From assembly GCA_023205875.1 (NCBI GenBank), contig CP060759.1:1031501-1095500 (forward strand): a stretch of 64,000 bases of DNA, written 5' to 3'. Under the pieces are notes generated by a model. The model saw only the letters and a list, made by a program, of their open reading frames with translations. It did no database searches and was not told where the DNA came from. Source of the DNA: Chloropicon primus. Taxonomy: Eukaryota > Chlorophyta > Chloropicophyceae > Chloropicales > Chloropicaceae. Below, one piece after another: positions 47,885-61,250 of the stretch (position 1 is its first letter; every line of letters begins with the position of its first letter). The translations under genes and the position numbers were made by a program.

Positions 47885-48150
47885 TGATCGTTGCAGATGT
47901 TTTCCCCTGGGAATAAGAAGGTTAGAGAATCCTCAAGGTCCCTTGTCCTGTCCTGCGGTTTCCTGTGGTTTCTCCTGTGGTATCCTATGTTCCCGCCCTG
48001 GTTTCCCTGGTTTCTTGATGTCTCGTATCGTATAGGTACCGTTGGCTCCTTTGACTGTCGAGCTGAAATTTGAATGAATGAAAGGATTATCCTGGAGAAG
48101 AGGAAGGGACCCAGGGGTGGGGACGAGACCAACACAACACAACAGAACAC

Positions 48151-48180
48151 GACACGACACGACACGACACGACACGACAC
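48151..48180. repeat. (GACAC)6 array, right arm of inverted pair
   Basis: Six GACAC units, preceded by degenerate CAACA/AGAACAC units. Together with the left arm it could form a 30-bp stem closing about 270 bases. Confidence 0.97.
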
Positions 48181-48523
48181 CTGTCCCAGGGGGGGGGGAG
48201 CTTGGGAGGAACAAGGGACTTCACTGGGGATTGGGATTTCGTTGGACCCCCCAACTCGCATCACACTCGCTCGTTGGGGACAACCACGAGGGACACACGG
48301 ACACGGACACGGACACGGACACTGGAGGGGTGGGAAGGCTGAAAGAGGAGGAAAGAGGCTATAGGAGTGTCACTGGGTAAACGACGACGAAGAGGTTGGA
48401 CGAGGAGGGACGCGTTGTTGGAGGAATCAGTCACCGTGGCCAAAGACGAGGAGCGCCGCGAATGGCTCTCTTCGAAGGTCGTCCGCTGGGGGGTAGCGTA
48501 GTGTAGTAGCGTCAGAGTTGAAC

Positions 48524-50770
48524 ATGGCAGAGCAGACGACTGAAAGGAAAATGGAGGGCACTATCACCGACAAGCCCAAAGGGAGCGTTAGGGTGTGCAT
48601 AAGGGTTCGCCCGCAGCTGAAGCGCGAGGTCCTGTACAGGCAAGTGGTTGAGGCGGTTTCCGACAAGATTGTGCACCTTCTCAGGGATGGGAGCATAGTG
48701 GAGGCCCAGTTTGACAGAGTCTTCGACCAAGACGTGTCTCAGAAAGAGGCCTACGAGTCGGTGAGCGACGCTGTCGAGGCCGTGACGAAGGGGTACAACT
48801 CGACCATCTTTGCGTATGGCCAGACAGGGACGGGAAAGACCTTCACGATATTGGGCGGCTCCTTCACGGGCAAGGAATCCGTTGCCGCTGCAAGGGACGA
48901 GTCCAGCGCAACCAAGTCTGCGGGCAGGAATGAGCTGCCCCAGTACGCCGGAATCATCCCTCGGGCAGCGGATGAGCTCTTCCACTTCGCCCAGCAGTCC
49001 GCTCTGAAAGCAGAGAAGGTCGACGTGTTTTGCACGTACCTGGAGATATACAACGAAAGGATGCACGACTTGCTGGAGCCGTTCAAGAAAAGCAGGAAGA
49101 AGGACCCCCTCGACGTCTCCCGGAAGAAGGCGGGGCTGGAGCTGAGGGACGACCCGGAGAGGGGCATCTACGTTCCCGGATCGACGGTCGTGAAAGTAAC
49201 GAGCGCCCAGTCCCTTATGAAGATCCTAAGGAGGGGGAACAAGCACAGGACGGTGAGACAGACGGAGATGAACCAGAAGAGTAGTAGGAGTCACACCATT
49301 CTGCAGCTGTCCGTGGAGCAAAAGGTCAACAGAGGCGGAAAGGCCGTGCTCATTCGATCCAAGCTCAATCTCGTGGACTTGGCTGGGTCGGAGCGATTCC
49401 CACAAATGGAGAGCGAGGAGGAGAGGATACAGGAGCAAAGGACGATCAATGCTTCCCTGTCCGCCCTCGCAAACTGCATTGCTTGCATCACGGAAAAGGG
49501 TAGAGTCCACATTCCTTACAGGGACAGCAAGCTCACGCACTTGCTGCAGGACAGCTTGGGGGGGAACTGCCTCACGACGATTGTTGCCACGATATCTCCC
49601 AGCGAGTGTGCCGTGGACGAGACGATGTCTACCCTCAAGTTCGCCACCAGGGCGAGCAACGTGAAGAACGTCGCGACGACGAATATCGTTGAGGACCCTC
49701 GGAGGCAGATAGAAGCCAAGGACAAGGAGATCGAGCGCCTGAGGATGCTGTTGTCAAAGTTCATCTCCGATGATGGTAACACTGACATCTCTGTGCTCAC
49801 GAGCCTGCAAGAGAAGCTGAACGACGCGACCGTGGAACTGGATAGCCTGAGGGTGGAGGCCGCTCACCTGCGGGAGGAGCTCAAGTCAGAAAAGCTGCAA
49901 AAGAAGCAGCTCTTGGGCATCTTAAAGGCCAAGCAAGACGAGCGCTACGAGTATAGGGCGGATGGCAGCTTGTCACGGCAGGGAAGCAGCGGCAGGGCTT
50001 CCAGAACCCCTCAGGACGAAACCAGGTTAGGGCCCGATGGCACCGCGGGGCATCACGGCTATGCCAATTCCGACTCTGGCATGGCTGTGAAGCAGCCGAG
50101 AACGTACGAGGAAGGGATGACCCCCTCAACCAATATGCTCAAGTTCCAGGACAGAATGCGGTCGGAGATTGACTACCAGAACAGCATGGATAGGAAGAAG
50201 AAGTCAACGGGGGCTGCAAAGAAGAAGACGGGGAGGAGCACACTGACAAGCAATTTGCCAGAAAAGACTCCGGGGAATGATTGGAGCAAGATGCAGCAGG
50301 AAATCGACAGCTTGCGCTCGAATCTTGGCATGGGGAACGGCGGGACGCTTGACTTTGAGTCCCAGCCCGTCAACTCTCCCAAAAAGGCTTGGGGAAGGTC
50401 ATCTCTGTTCAGGACATCGTCAGAGCCGCAGCCTCCGCCGCTCATGCCAACGACGAACCAGATGGCGTGGACAAACTCAAACTCTGTGGATGACCAGTTC
50501 AAGCTGAACAAGAGCACTTCCAACCGAAGCGTCTTGGAGCCCCGGACGAACTTTGGCAGGAGCACCTTGGGCCTGGGACAAAGCAAAGCAAAGCCCCCCA
50601 CGATTTCCCGTGCCATTGACGAGACCCAGTTCGACAGGGGGTCCCTCATCTACATTTTGGGCAACAGCTCCTCGTCGGTTTGGGCGAAGAAAATCATGTC
50701 CGACATCGAGAAGGGCAACAGACGGTTGAAAAATATTCAGGGCAACAGGACCCGAGGTGGCTTTGCTTGA
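48524..50770 (+). CDS. kinesin with N-terminal motor
   Basis: 748 residues, one exon. The motor spans about 20-390: RVCIRVRPQ, P-loop AYGQTGTGKTFT, switch I NQKSSRSHT, switch II LVDLAGSE, and IPYRDSKLTHLLQDSLGG. A neck and two coiled-coil stretches follow (EAKDKEIERLRMLLSKF; LDSLRVEAAHLREELKS), then a Ser/Thr-rich, basic tail with no known domain. The short MAEQTTERKM start and motor-first order indicate a plus-end-type kinesin, but I cannot place it in a numbered family. ATG 48524 is used; a TTG two codons earlier is ignored. Tail to tail with MAD3, 38 bp apart, with TGTAA about 25 bp past the stop. Confidence 0.92.
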   Translation: MAEQTTERKMEGTITDKPKGSVRVCIRVRPQLKREVLYRQVVEAVSDKIVHLLRDGSIVEAQFDRVFDQDVSQKEAYESVSDAVEAVTKGYNSTIFAYGQTGTGKTFTILGGSFTGKESVAAARDESSATKSAGRNELPQYAGIIPRAADELFHFAQQSALKAEKVDVFCTYLEIYNERMHDLLEPFKKSRKKDPLDVSRKKAGLELRDDPERGIYVPGSTVVKVTSAQSLMKILRRGNKHRTVRQTEMNQKSSRSHTILQLSVEQKVNRGGKAVLIRSKLNLVDLAGSERFPQMESEEERIQEQRTINASLSALANCIACITEKGRVHIPYRDSKLTHLLQDSLGGNCLTTIVATISPSECAVDETMSTLKFATRASNVKNVATTNIVEDPRRQIEAKDKEIERLRMLLSKFISDDGNTDISVLTSLQEKLNDATVELDSLRVEAAHLREELKSEKLQKKQLLGILKAKQDERYEYRADGSLSRQGSSGRASRTPQDETRLGPDGTAGHHGYANSDSGMAVKQPRTYEEGMTPSTNMLKFQDRMRSEIDYQNSMDRKKKSTGAAKKKTGRSTLTSNLPEKTPGNDWSKMQQEIDSLRSNLGMGNGGTLDFESQPVNSPKKAWGRSSLFRTSSEPQPPPLMPTTNQMAWTNSNSVDDQFKLNKSTSNRSVLEPRTNFGRSTLGLGQSKAKPPTISRAIDETQFDRGSLIYILGNSSSSVWAKKIMSDIEKGNRRLKNIQGNRTRGGFA

Positions 50771-50808
50771 CCTTATGTGCAATATAATCTGTAATTCAGA
50801 AAGCAAGT

Positions 50809-52992
50809 TTATTCTTCATCGCAAAACACTTGGAAGTCATCCGTCTCATCGCTGGTGAAAGCCTTCAAGCGGTCCGCTGGCAATTCCAAAAGGCTCTCGT
50901 CTCTTGTAAAGATGTCATCGTCGTCAAAGTCATCCAGCGCCAACCCACTGCCCACCTCAATACCCCGGGACCTCAGCTCATCGTCGCTCATCTCGTCAAG
51001 CGGCAGGCCTTCCCTCGGCGCGCAATTCCCCAGACCACCTGCCGCTCCACTGAACAACCCGTTCTCCTTGTCCTCCACCTCTTCAGCACAGAACTTGGCG
51101 TTCCCAGGCTCTTGCGCCTCGCTGGTCGAAGGCAGGAAGGTGGTATCCTCGTAGATTTCCAGATCGAACCCAGCTCCGGCGTCCTTTCCGACGGACTGCA
51201 GGCCGAAGTCCAACTTCTTCTGGTGGGAAAACGGAGCCGCCTGCACCGAGCTAGATGCCGCAGGAGTTGTGATTTTCTTGCTCTTTTGTGATGTGAACAT
51301 GGCATCAATCGTCTCGAAGGCCTCTTTCGTGTACAGAGTGACGTCCTCCCCCTGTGAGGTACCCACTTCCAGTTCCGACTGGACATCTTCCTCACCAATG
51401 GTGAGTGCCCGCATGTCGTGCAGGAGCAAAGCCCTCCTCTCCTCGAAGCTAAGGTCCTCTCCCGTCTCTGCATCCTTGACGTTGAGCTCGTCATAGGCCA
51501 TGACCGTCTCGCTCGGTTTGACCTTTGACTTTCTCGAGGATCCCTTCATGGCGGAAGAAACGACGCCTTTCCTCGCGGAATCCCCGACGTGCCCGTCCGC
51601 TCTCTGCCTCACGGTGGACGCGGGATCGGTCCCGAGCGCGAAGGGCGTGGGCTCCACGAACTCCTCGTCCACGAGAATGTCCAGGGAGGGCGCGGCTGGT
51701 GCACCTGCCCCGGGCTGCTGCTGCATGCCAGGCCCCGCGTTCGACTGCGCGATACTATAGGTGTTCCACTTGGACGCCGCTTGCTCATTCTCCTTTGAAA
51801 TCTCATCCTGCGTCTGAAGCCTGTTCCAGTCGGGTTGGGACTGCTCCGCCGCCCCTTCCTGGGCAATGGTTGACAAAGCGTTCCTCACAACGCTGTTCTT
51901 GTTGGTGTTCATCTCAGAAGGCGTGTCGGCGTAAATGCTGAACTCCTCGTTGTTGTTGTTGTTGTTGCTCCTGGCCTGTTGCTGCGCTGCCGCTGGAGTT
52001 GCCTGCACAGGCGTTTGAAACACCCCGGCGTTTTGGCGCCTGTCCTGCGAGAAAGGAGCAGACCTCTGGATGCTCGACAGAGCGTGCCTGCCCTGGCTGC
52101 CTTGCGTCATGGGAGTGGCTTGCAAGGACCTCCTCGCATCCCTCTCTGCTCTCTTCGCCATCCTTTTGTGGAAACCAGTCAGCTTCTTCCTCAGGCGGTC
52201 CAGTGGCATTGCCATGTTCGCTATCCCCAGGTCGTAGACCGCCATGGCTTCCTTGTGGCTCCCCCTCTTTTCCAGACACAGGGCGTACGCCTCGTAAAAC
52301 AGAGCAAACTCCTGCCCAATGTTGTGGACTTGCAGGAAGCGAAAGATGTCTTCGGGGTCTTTCACGAGGTCGGCGTACTGGATCCAAATTCGAAGCATCC
52401 TCGCGTCCCTTTTGCACTTCTCGTCCTCGAAGAGGTCGTTCGTGCACCTCTCGAGCAACTGGACCAACGCGGTCTGCTTGCTCGCTGCCGGCAACGCCGT
52501 CTGGTACCACTTCAGGTAAAGCACCCAAAGCCCAAGCTTGTCATCGCCCTCGTATGAGGTCAGCTCCGCCTCGAACGACCTGTTGAGTCCAAGGGAGAAG
52601 GGACCAAGCGTTGATCGGTCAGCGTGCCGCGCACGAAAAAGAAAAGAAAAGAGCAACGCGGGAGAAGGAGGGAAGGCCTCTCGTGGAACCTGCGTGCGGC
52701 GGTCCGAACGAACCCTTCGCTCTCTCCCGATGAGCGAACGAGCAAACGGCCGGTCTTACCTCTTTTTGTCCTCGAACTCCTGCGTTGCCTTTTGCGCGGC
52801 CCTTCTGTCGCCCGACACGAGCCCCGTGGCCTGCTTCAAGGCCTCGGCACTCCTGCCGACCTTGACGGGCTGCAAGTTTTCCTTACTTGTCTCCCACTGA
52901 AACCCCTCTTGTTCTTCCTCCTTCCTCGCCTCCCTCTCCATTCCCGCTGCAGGTTCGGCGGGTTTCGCGAAGACCTGACCCTCTCCTTCCAT
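50809..52992 (-). CDS. MAD3: MAD3/BUBR1 spindle checkpoint protein
   Basis: Two exons, 52992-52760 and 52579-50809 (AG/GTAAGA...CAACAG/G), encode 667 residues; the junction gives EDKKR-SFEAELTSYEG. Exon 1 carries the N-terminal KEN box in WETSKENLQPVKVGR, the wording of BUBR1/Mad3 KEN1. Exon 2 opens with the Mad3/BUB1 TPR-like domain (LGLWVLYLKWYQTALP; LRIWIQYADLVKDPEDIFRF; FYEAYALCLEKRG). Two more KEN motifs occur (EISKENEQ, EDKENGLF). There is no kinase domain, so it is the Mad3 type: a pseudosubstrate inhibitor of APC/C-Cdc20 in the mitotic checkpoint complex. The rest is acidic and low in complexity. Confidence 0.92.
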
Positions 52993-53364
52993 TTTCTCTC
53001 CTATATCTATATCTATATCTATATCTCACGCAACCTCTTGTTCCCTCCTTCCCCTCCCCGGGTTCGACCTCGTCGCCCTCCGTCGCCACCCCGCCCTCTC
53101 CGTCTGTCGTTTTCCCCTCCCCTTCGAGCGCGAACAATTTCAAAAAAAAAATCAATCGAGCCCAGGAGGGGTGCTCGTGCTGGGGGAGGGGAAGAAGGAA
53201 GGAGCGCCGGCGGTCTTCGCTGTGTGAAAACGTGCTACAATGATTGATGATTGATGCCATTTCAAAGGAACTCGCGGTGCTTCCCTGGTGGCGGGACGAG
53301 GGATCAGCGAGCGAGTCGCTATCCCGACTTTATAGGAGAAGATGAAAAAAAGGCGGGGCGGTTC
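52993..53364. other. MAD3 leader / RAB6 3' region
   Basis: 372 bp with four ATATCT-type units at about 53001-53026 and C-rich stretches. No gene supported; the open readings are low-complexity Arg/Pro/Ser. Confidence 0.5.
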
Positions 53365-56261
<2,897 letters not shown>

Positions 56262-56753
56262 TTCGGGCTCTCCACCTTTCCCAAGAAGAAAGACGTCGTT
56301 CCAAGGGCTTTCTCTAGTGTAATAAAGAAGAAGATGAACAAGTCACTTGCGGCTGTTTCTCTCCCAGAATGGTCCAAAACCCCTTTCCTCATCATCCTAT
56401 CCTTCCTATCCTATCCTTCATCTCGTCATCTCCTGCATGCTGGGCCTCTTCGCGTGGCTTCTTCATGGGGGGCCATACGAACAGACGTATAAGGCCAAGG
56501 CAGAGATCGCAGAGAGCGGATGGAGGGCAGGAGGCCTTACCTCCTGGGAGTGGGCGAGGGGAATGAAAGATCTGGATAATCACCTTCATCGAGCACATCG
56601 AGCACATCAAGCGCATCACCAAAAACCATTGCTCAAAGAGGAGACACGACTTTGGGATGGGGGTGATGTGCTCGTGACAAGTCTGCAAGTGGTGTGACCA
56701 TGATCTCCGTCTCTTGATACAGCGGGTGCTTGTGTACCAAAGTTATAGTCGTG
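56262..56753. other. intergenic region EML / PA-domain gene
   Basis: 492 bp. TGTAATAAAG near 56317 fits the EML poly(A) signal. CGAGCACAT-type units are repeated at 56597-56615. A reading from ATG 56437 has 86 codons but no recognisable features. AT content rises from here to about 60.5 kb. Confidence 0.45.
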
Positions 56754-59700
56754 ATGACTGGGGGTCGTACCACGATGATGACTTTTGCCAAGGTCTTCGT
56801 CGTCTTGTTCGTCTTGTTGATCTCCTGGAGTCCCAAAGCAGTGGTCTGCAACGAGTGGTCCTACTTCACGATAAGGAACGCTACCTCTACCCTCCAAATA
56901 GGGTGCCAAGGGCAGCCACACAAGGTGAGACAGGGTGAACTGGCCTCAATAACGATAGCGAAAGAAGACATCGACCTTGTCGAAACCAAGCGCCAGACTC
57001 GGGAAACAGGTACTGACCACTGCTGAACTTGTCGGAAGACTTCTCGACCTCTAGGGAGCAATGAAAGTATTACTCTTGTGCAGGCTAACATGGACTGCGC
57101 GCAGGAGATGAAATACGTTGAGGACTTGGATGTTGAAACGGTGAGGCTCCTCTTCGCTTGAAGGCATCTATGTCTTCCAAGCCAGAGAATTCCCACTTGG
57201 TAGCGCTGAAAACCTGACGCACCCTGTTTTTGCTCAATGTCTCTCTCGTCTTTGTGCCACCTGTGCAGGTGAAGGACAAAATTGTGCTTCTTCAATTCTC
57301 GAACTGCGCAACGACCTGGACCGAAGCGAACCAGGAATACTTCCACACAAGTCTCTATTTTCTTATGTCCACCTCAGCCCGTGGCATGATCTTCGCAGAA
57401 CGTTATCGTGGGAAGTTGCCTGGTGTCTCTGTGCTTGGAGAGAATCTTCAGAACTTCATGCCACCGTCTTGCATCATCACCGCCGAATCGTATGACAAGG
57501 TGCTTCAAACATACATACGCGAGGCGGGTGGGAGCAACACCATCCATCAGGGGTCTTCTTGGGAAGCAGACATGTCCTCTGTGTCCTTTCCACCTCTCAA
57601 GGCGCCTGACGCCGGAGATCCTGTTCAAGTCTCGTTAACGCAGGCGTACAAATTGTTCAATTCCTTCAAGTACGGGGACAAGGCTGAAGCGATGGATACG
57701 TTCATAGAATCGTTCGAGTTCCTGTACCCTCTGCAGTACATTAACTTCCTTGGCGAAGCGACTGAGTTACCTCTTGGTAGAGCGAACAATTTGGGGCCCC
57801 AAGTCAATCCTCAGATCATCAGCGAAATGGTTGTTGTACGTAGGAACGGGACCTGTATGCAGAAAAGCTATTCCGCTTGTGCTTCTCATTGTTACGGGAG
57901 GCCCTTGTCTGAAATGTTTGACTCGCAAGAATTGGCAGGCAAGATTGCCCTTGTCATTATCCCGGAAAGCCAATCAGAAGAATCCTCTGTGATGGAAGGG
58001 TGTTTCCGGAGCCTTCAAGATTATCCGATTTTGCTGCAGGAACTAGGGGTGAGTGCAGTGATTCTATCACTTGGCGAGGATTTCGAGCTGCCTCATCGTG
58101 ACCAGGCAGTACCTTTTGCAGATATCAAAGTGCCTGTGCTCCTTGCGCCCTTATCGTATGCGAAGTACCTGAATTTCACGAATCAGTTGGGGGAAAGGCC
58201 TGAGGGTGAACCATTGGCGCCTGCTTTGTTCATAAAAAATGCGACGCTGCCGGCAGTGAGTGATTTATTGGATGTGATGAACTTGGGGGTGATGAGAAAA
58301 CAGCCGCATTTCAAATACCTGCCATTTGGTGCTCCTGCAAACCAAATCGTTCATACCAGGAAGAATTCCTCAGCAGCTGTTGGTCTCTCAGAAATGATGT
58401 CCAAGTATTTTGCAGACCCCATGAATGGTGATTATTTTCTCAGGAGTTTAGACGCTATGCTTGGGGAGCAGTACAGGTTCACTGTATCGGAAGTCACTCC
58501 CGAGAAATCGGACTCGAGTGCTACCGAGACTGGCGCAAGAGGCAGTGTGACTTACTCTTATATGCATGGCATTCAAGACACCTTCTTCTCGGGTGCTGAG
58601 TCCAATCACTCCTATTGGAATCAAAATTATTTTGACCCTCCCCGCTTCGACGATGACGTCGCGGCGTGGAAAGGAATGAGAATGTTGCAACTGAAGCCCA
58701 CAGATCACTGCACACCCCCACCAGGGACTTTGATGGGATTTTGCTTGGATTCGTGCGTTGGCAGTGGCTATTTCCAGCCCCTCGCAAACATCACAGCGTA
58801 TGACGACGTTGCTCTGTTGTTTGATGAAAGTGAGCACGTGTGCCTGCCGACTAGAGAGATCTACCTTCGTGCGCTTTCTGAACTCAATTTTACAAACGTT
58901 CGAGCTCTTTTGGTCGGTAGCGACGAGACAACGAAAGTTTCTACTTTTGTGCACAGGGAAGAAGGGGCCGATTTTGGTGTGTACGACGTGCACCTCGACA
59001 TCTTAAGCAGGTACAGAGAAGCATCTGTTTTGGACTTGAACAAGAAAGAAGTCTACTTATCACGGGATGTTGTGGAAGAAGAACTCACTCGCTTTTGCAG
59101 TTCCGGTCACATTGTAGAGTCCTTCAGACAAGCCGTCCGTGGAATGCTCAACGGCTTGAACATCACGGGTGGGGAGGGAGGGGAAATGTATGATTTGGAG
59201 AACGCCTCGTCGCTGCCCTTCGCAGTCGAACAACTCCGTGAAAACATTGGGGACATGTGCGGAGAGTTCGACAAAAAAGCGACGAAAGCAATCAAGGTAC
59301 TACACCCACGATCGTCAGTACTGAGAAGGCAAAGGAAAGAGAAAGAGAATAAACCTATCCTGTGGGAGAGTTACAACAGGATAGGACTAGAGTTTGCGGG
59401 AGTAGCAACAGACAGTGCTTCGCTTGAATCTTTTTCTGGTGAAGTGGTCCTTGTGGAAACCCACCCCAGCTGCTCCTCGATTGATTGCACAGGCTGCAAC
59501 GAAAGGTTCAATGACGTTGACCTCCGAGGCAAGATAGCTTTCATTCCTTTTTTGCGTGAAGAATACCTTCAGGACAACTATGTGGCGGACTTTTACTTGG
59601 CGATAGATCAGAATGTTACCGTCGAGGAGGTTTTGAGCAATCAGAAAGATTTTCTGTCGATCCTTCGTTCTTCCGCACAGGAGAGAATGCAAGCAGCTGG

Positions 59701-60397
59701 CGGAATCCACGCCAGCTGCTTGTTGCCGACGTACAATTTGATGAGGTTGCTCAAGGAAAGAGGTGCAAGCGCTGTTGTGTTTGGGAACGATATGTATGAA
59801 ATCTATCGGACGACGTTCCGCGGGTGGATGGCGGAGGACACAATACCGATGTTGAATATCAACGACTTGGCCAGCAGGGAATGGTACAGAATTTTGAAGC
59901 ACGCGAACGAGTCGCTGATTGTGGACGTCCGAAGTTGGAATCGGATCTCTTCGGTGGATCTGGCTGAAATCTTCTTGCAGAGATTGGACAAGGAACCGAA
60001 GAAACAATTTTTAGACAGGATGAAGGTGACGATGGCCATCGACAAAGTCACGAATGAACCGTATTCTGGCGTGACCACGATCATTGCCACCCCAAGCATT
60101 GAATCTCTCAAGAGCGAGAAGGCACGCGATGAAGATTGGGCTTACAAGACTGCCCTTTGGGGCGGAATCGCATCCGTGTGCTTTGCGGTCGGCGTCGTGA
60201 GTCTGTTGATCAGGCACTACATGGGGAGGCTCTCCCTTGCAAGACTGCAGGAGGTCCAGACAGTGGACCTGTCAAATCTGCCCATGGCTATGAGGAATGA
60301 GAGCAACGCCACGAGACGTAACCCCAATGTTATCTTCCAGCAAGACACCTACGGTTGGGGCCCATTCCGAGAAAGGAGAAGCCGTTCCTACGTTTAA
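56754..60397 (+). CDS. large type I membrane protein with PA-like domains, unknown
   Basis: Three exons, 56754-56924, 57084-57140 and 57269-60397 (GTGAG donors, TGTGCAG acceptors, phase 0), encode 1118 residues. Signal peptide MMTFAKVFVVLFVLLISWSP; the lumenal part carries several protease-associated-like units: VETVKDKIVLLQFSNCATTW, ELAGKIALVIIPE followed by LQELGVSAVILS, DLRGKIAFIPF and LLKERGASAVVFGND. Many N-glycosylation sites (NAT, NHS, NIT, NES) fit an extracellular or vacuolar lumen. One transmembrane helix (ALWGGIASVCFAVGVVSLLI) lies about 65 residues from the end, before a cytosolic tail with basic end. No protease catalytic motif was found. Codons are markedly more A/T-ending than in neighbours. 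Function unknown; sorting receptors share this plan. Confidence 0.72.
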
Positions 60398-60779
60398 GAA
60401 TTTTTGCCCGGCAAGACTTTTTTTGTGGACGAGACAAACTTTTGGAGAAGAGATAAAGTAATAATGGTAGCAACAACAACAACAACACAACTGTATCATA
60501 ATTAGCCCCCATTTCAAACACAGCCTGCCTCCTCTCTTGTCTCTCTCTCCTCTTCTTCCTCTCCTTGCAAAATTGTCTGACGGGGGGCCCGTCCTTGCCT
60601 CCCTCGCTCGCCCGAATCACACCGAGGGCTTCCTGGGGTCGAACATCCTCTCCTTGGAGTTGGTCCGGGCGACCGCCTCGTTGTCCTTGGACTGGTCTGC
60701 GTTGTTTGACATAAATAACGTCTTGCCGCCCTCGTCCTCCCCCTCGTCGTCGGCGGCGCAGGTCACCAGGGTTGTCAGC
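60398..60779. other. 3' region of PA-domain gene and unassigned DNA
   Basis: Contains (CAA)n at about 60469-60490. Between about 60617 and 60780 the minus strand is open in frame with the 5' fragment of the winged-helix-repeat gene but does not resemble that gene. Confidence 0.4.
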
Positions 60780-60919
60780 GCCGCCGTCGACCTGGCGCGT
60801 GTAAAGCGTCTCTGTCTCGTGGGACGCCTCCTCACCGCACTGCACCGCTCGCGACTTGCTCCTTCGAAGACTTCCCTCCTCTTCCTCTTCACGAACCGAG
60901 CCAACAACTCACAAAACAA
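60617..60919 (-). pseudogene. 5'-end fragment copy of the winged-helix-repeat gene
   Basis: The minus strand encodes RRPTRQRRFTRARSTAAL, matching the N-terminus of the gene at 28.5 kb (MRCPTRQRSWTRTRSTAAM), but the homologous ATG is missing and the similarity stops right after this; none of the winged-helix repeats follow. It is part of duplicated block copy C. The open frame goes on for about 50 unrelated residues to a stop. Interpreted as a truncated duplicate; a new chimeric gene is possible but unsupported. Confidence 0.45.
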
Positions 60920-61250
60920 ACTTCAAGGCAGCCTCCTGTAACGCCTGTCGTCTCAAAGGGAGGACCACTCTGTGAGCCAAAACCTTCAGCCGAGGTATCA
61001 ATCGAAAGCCCTTGAGACGCGCTTTCGTTCTTTCAACACCTCCTCCCCTTCGCCGTCCCCGTCCGTGCACAAAGTCCTCGACAACAACACCTTCCCTCTC
61101 CCTTGTTGCGCGACGAACCCGGGCGTTAATTCTCACTCGTGTTTTCAACTCCTTATCTTCTTCTTCTAGGGTTTTTCGCGCGAGGAAATCCTCAGGAGGG
61201 GACGCCGAACCAGGAGGGGGATGGAGGGATGATGTAGAAGGGAGAAGGGG
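60780..61250. repeat. duplicated intergenic block, copy C
   Basis: Matches 29931-30424 from GCCGCCGTCG to GAAGGGAGAAGGGG. The right two thirds (from about 60975) are nearly identical to copy A, including GGATGATGTAG; the left third is more diverged with indels. The core 60983-61159 also matches copy B. No plus-strand gene equivalent to the FAD monooxygenase follows. Confidence 0.93.

Larger units (their letters stand above)
47703..48523. other. divergent intergenic region with inverted pentanucleotide arrays
   Basis: 821 bp between DNAAF11 and the kinesin. (TGTCG)8 at 47841-47884 and (GACAC)6 at 48151-48180 are reverse complements. An (ACGGAC)n array follows at about 48297-48319. Between them lies CCTGTGGTTTCCTGTGG-type semi-repetitive DNA. 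No coding gene or RNA family recognised. Confidence 0.6.

Noticed and set aside
56437-56697. 86-codon frame upstream of the PA-domain gene
   Set aside because: No conserved features, contains short repeats, and overlaps the EML 3' region; treated as non-coding.
60969-61169. Plus- and minus-strand open frames through the duplicated block that could make the repeat a coding element
   Set aside because: Both strands are open at once, differences between copies change residues freely, and no start or domain is shared; promoter-like location is a better explanation.
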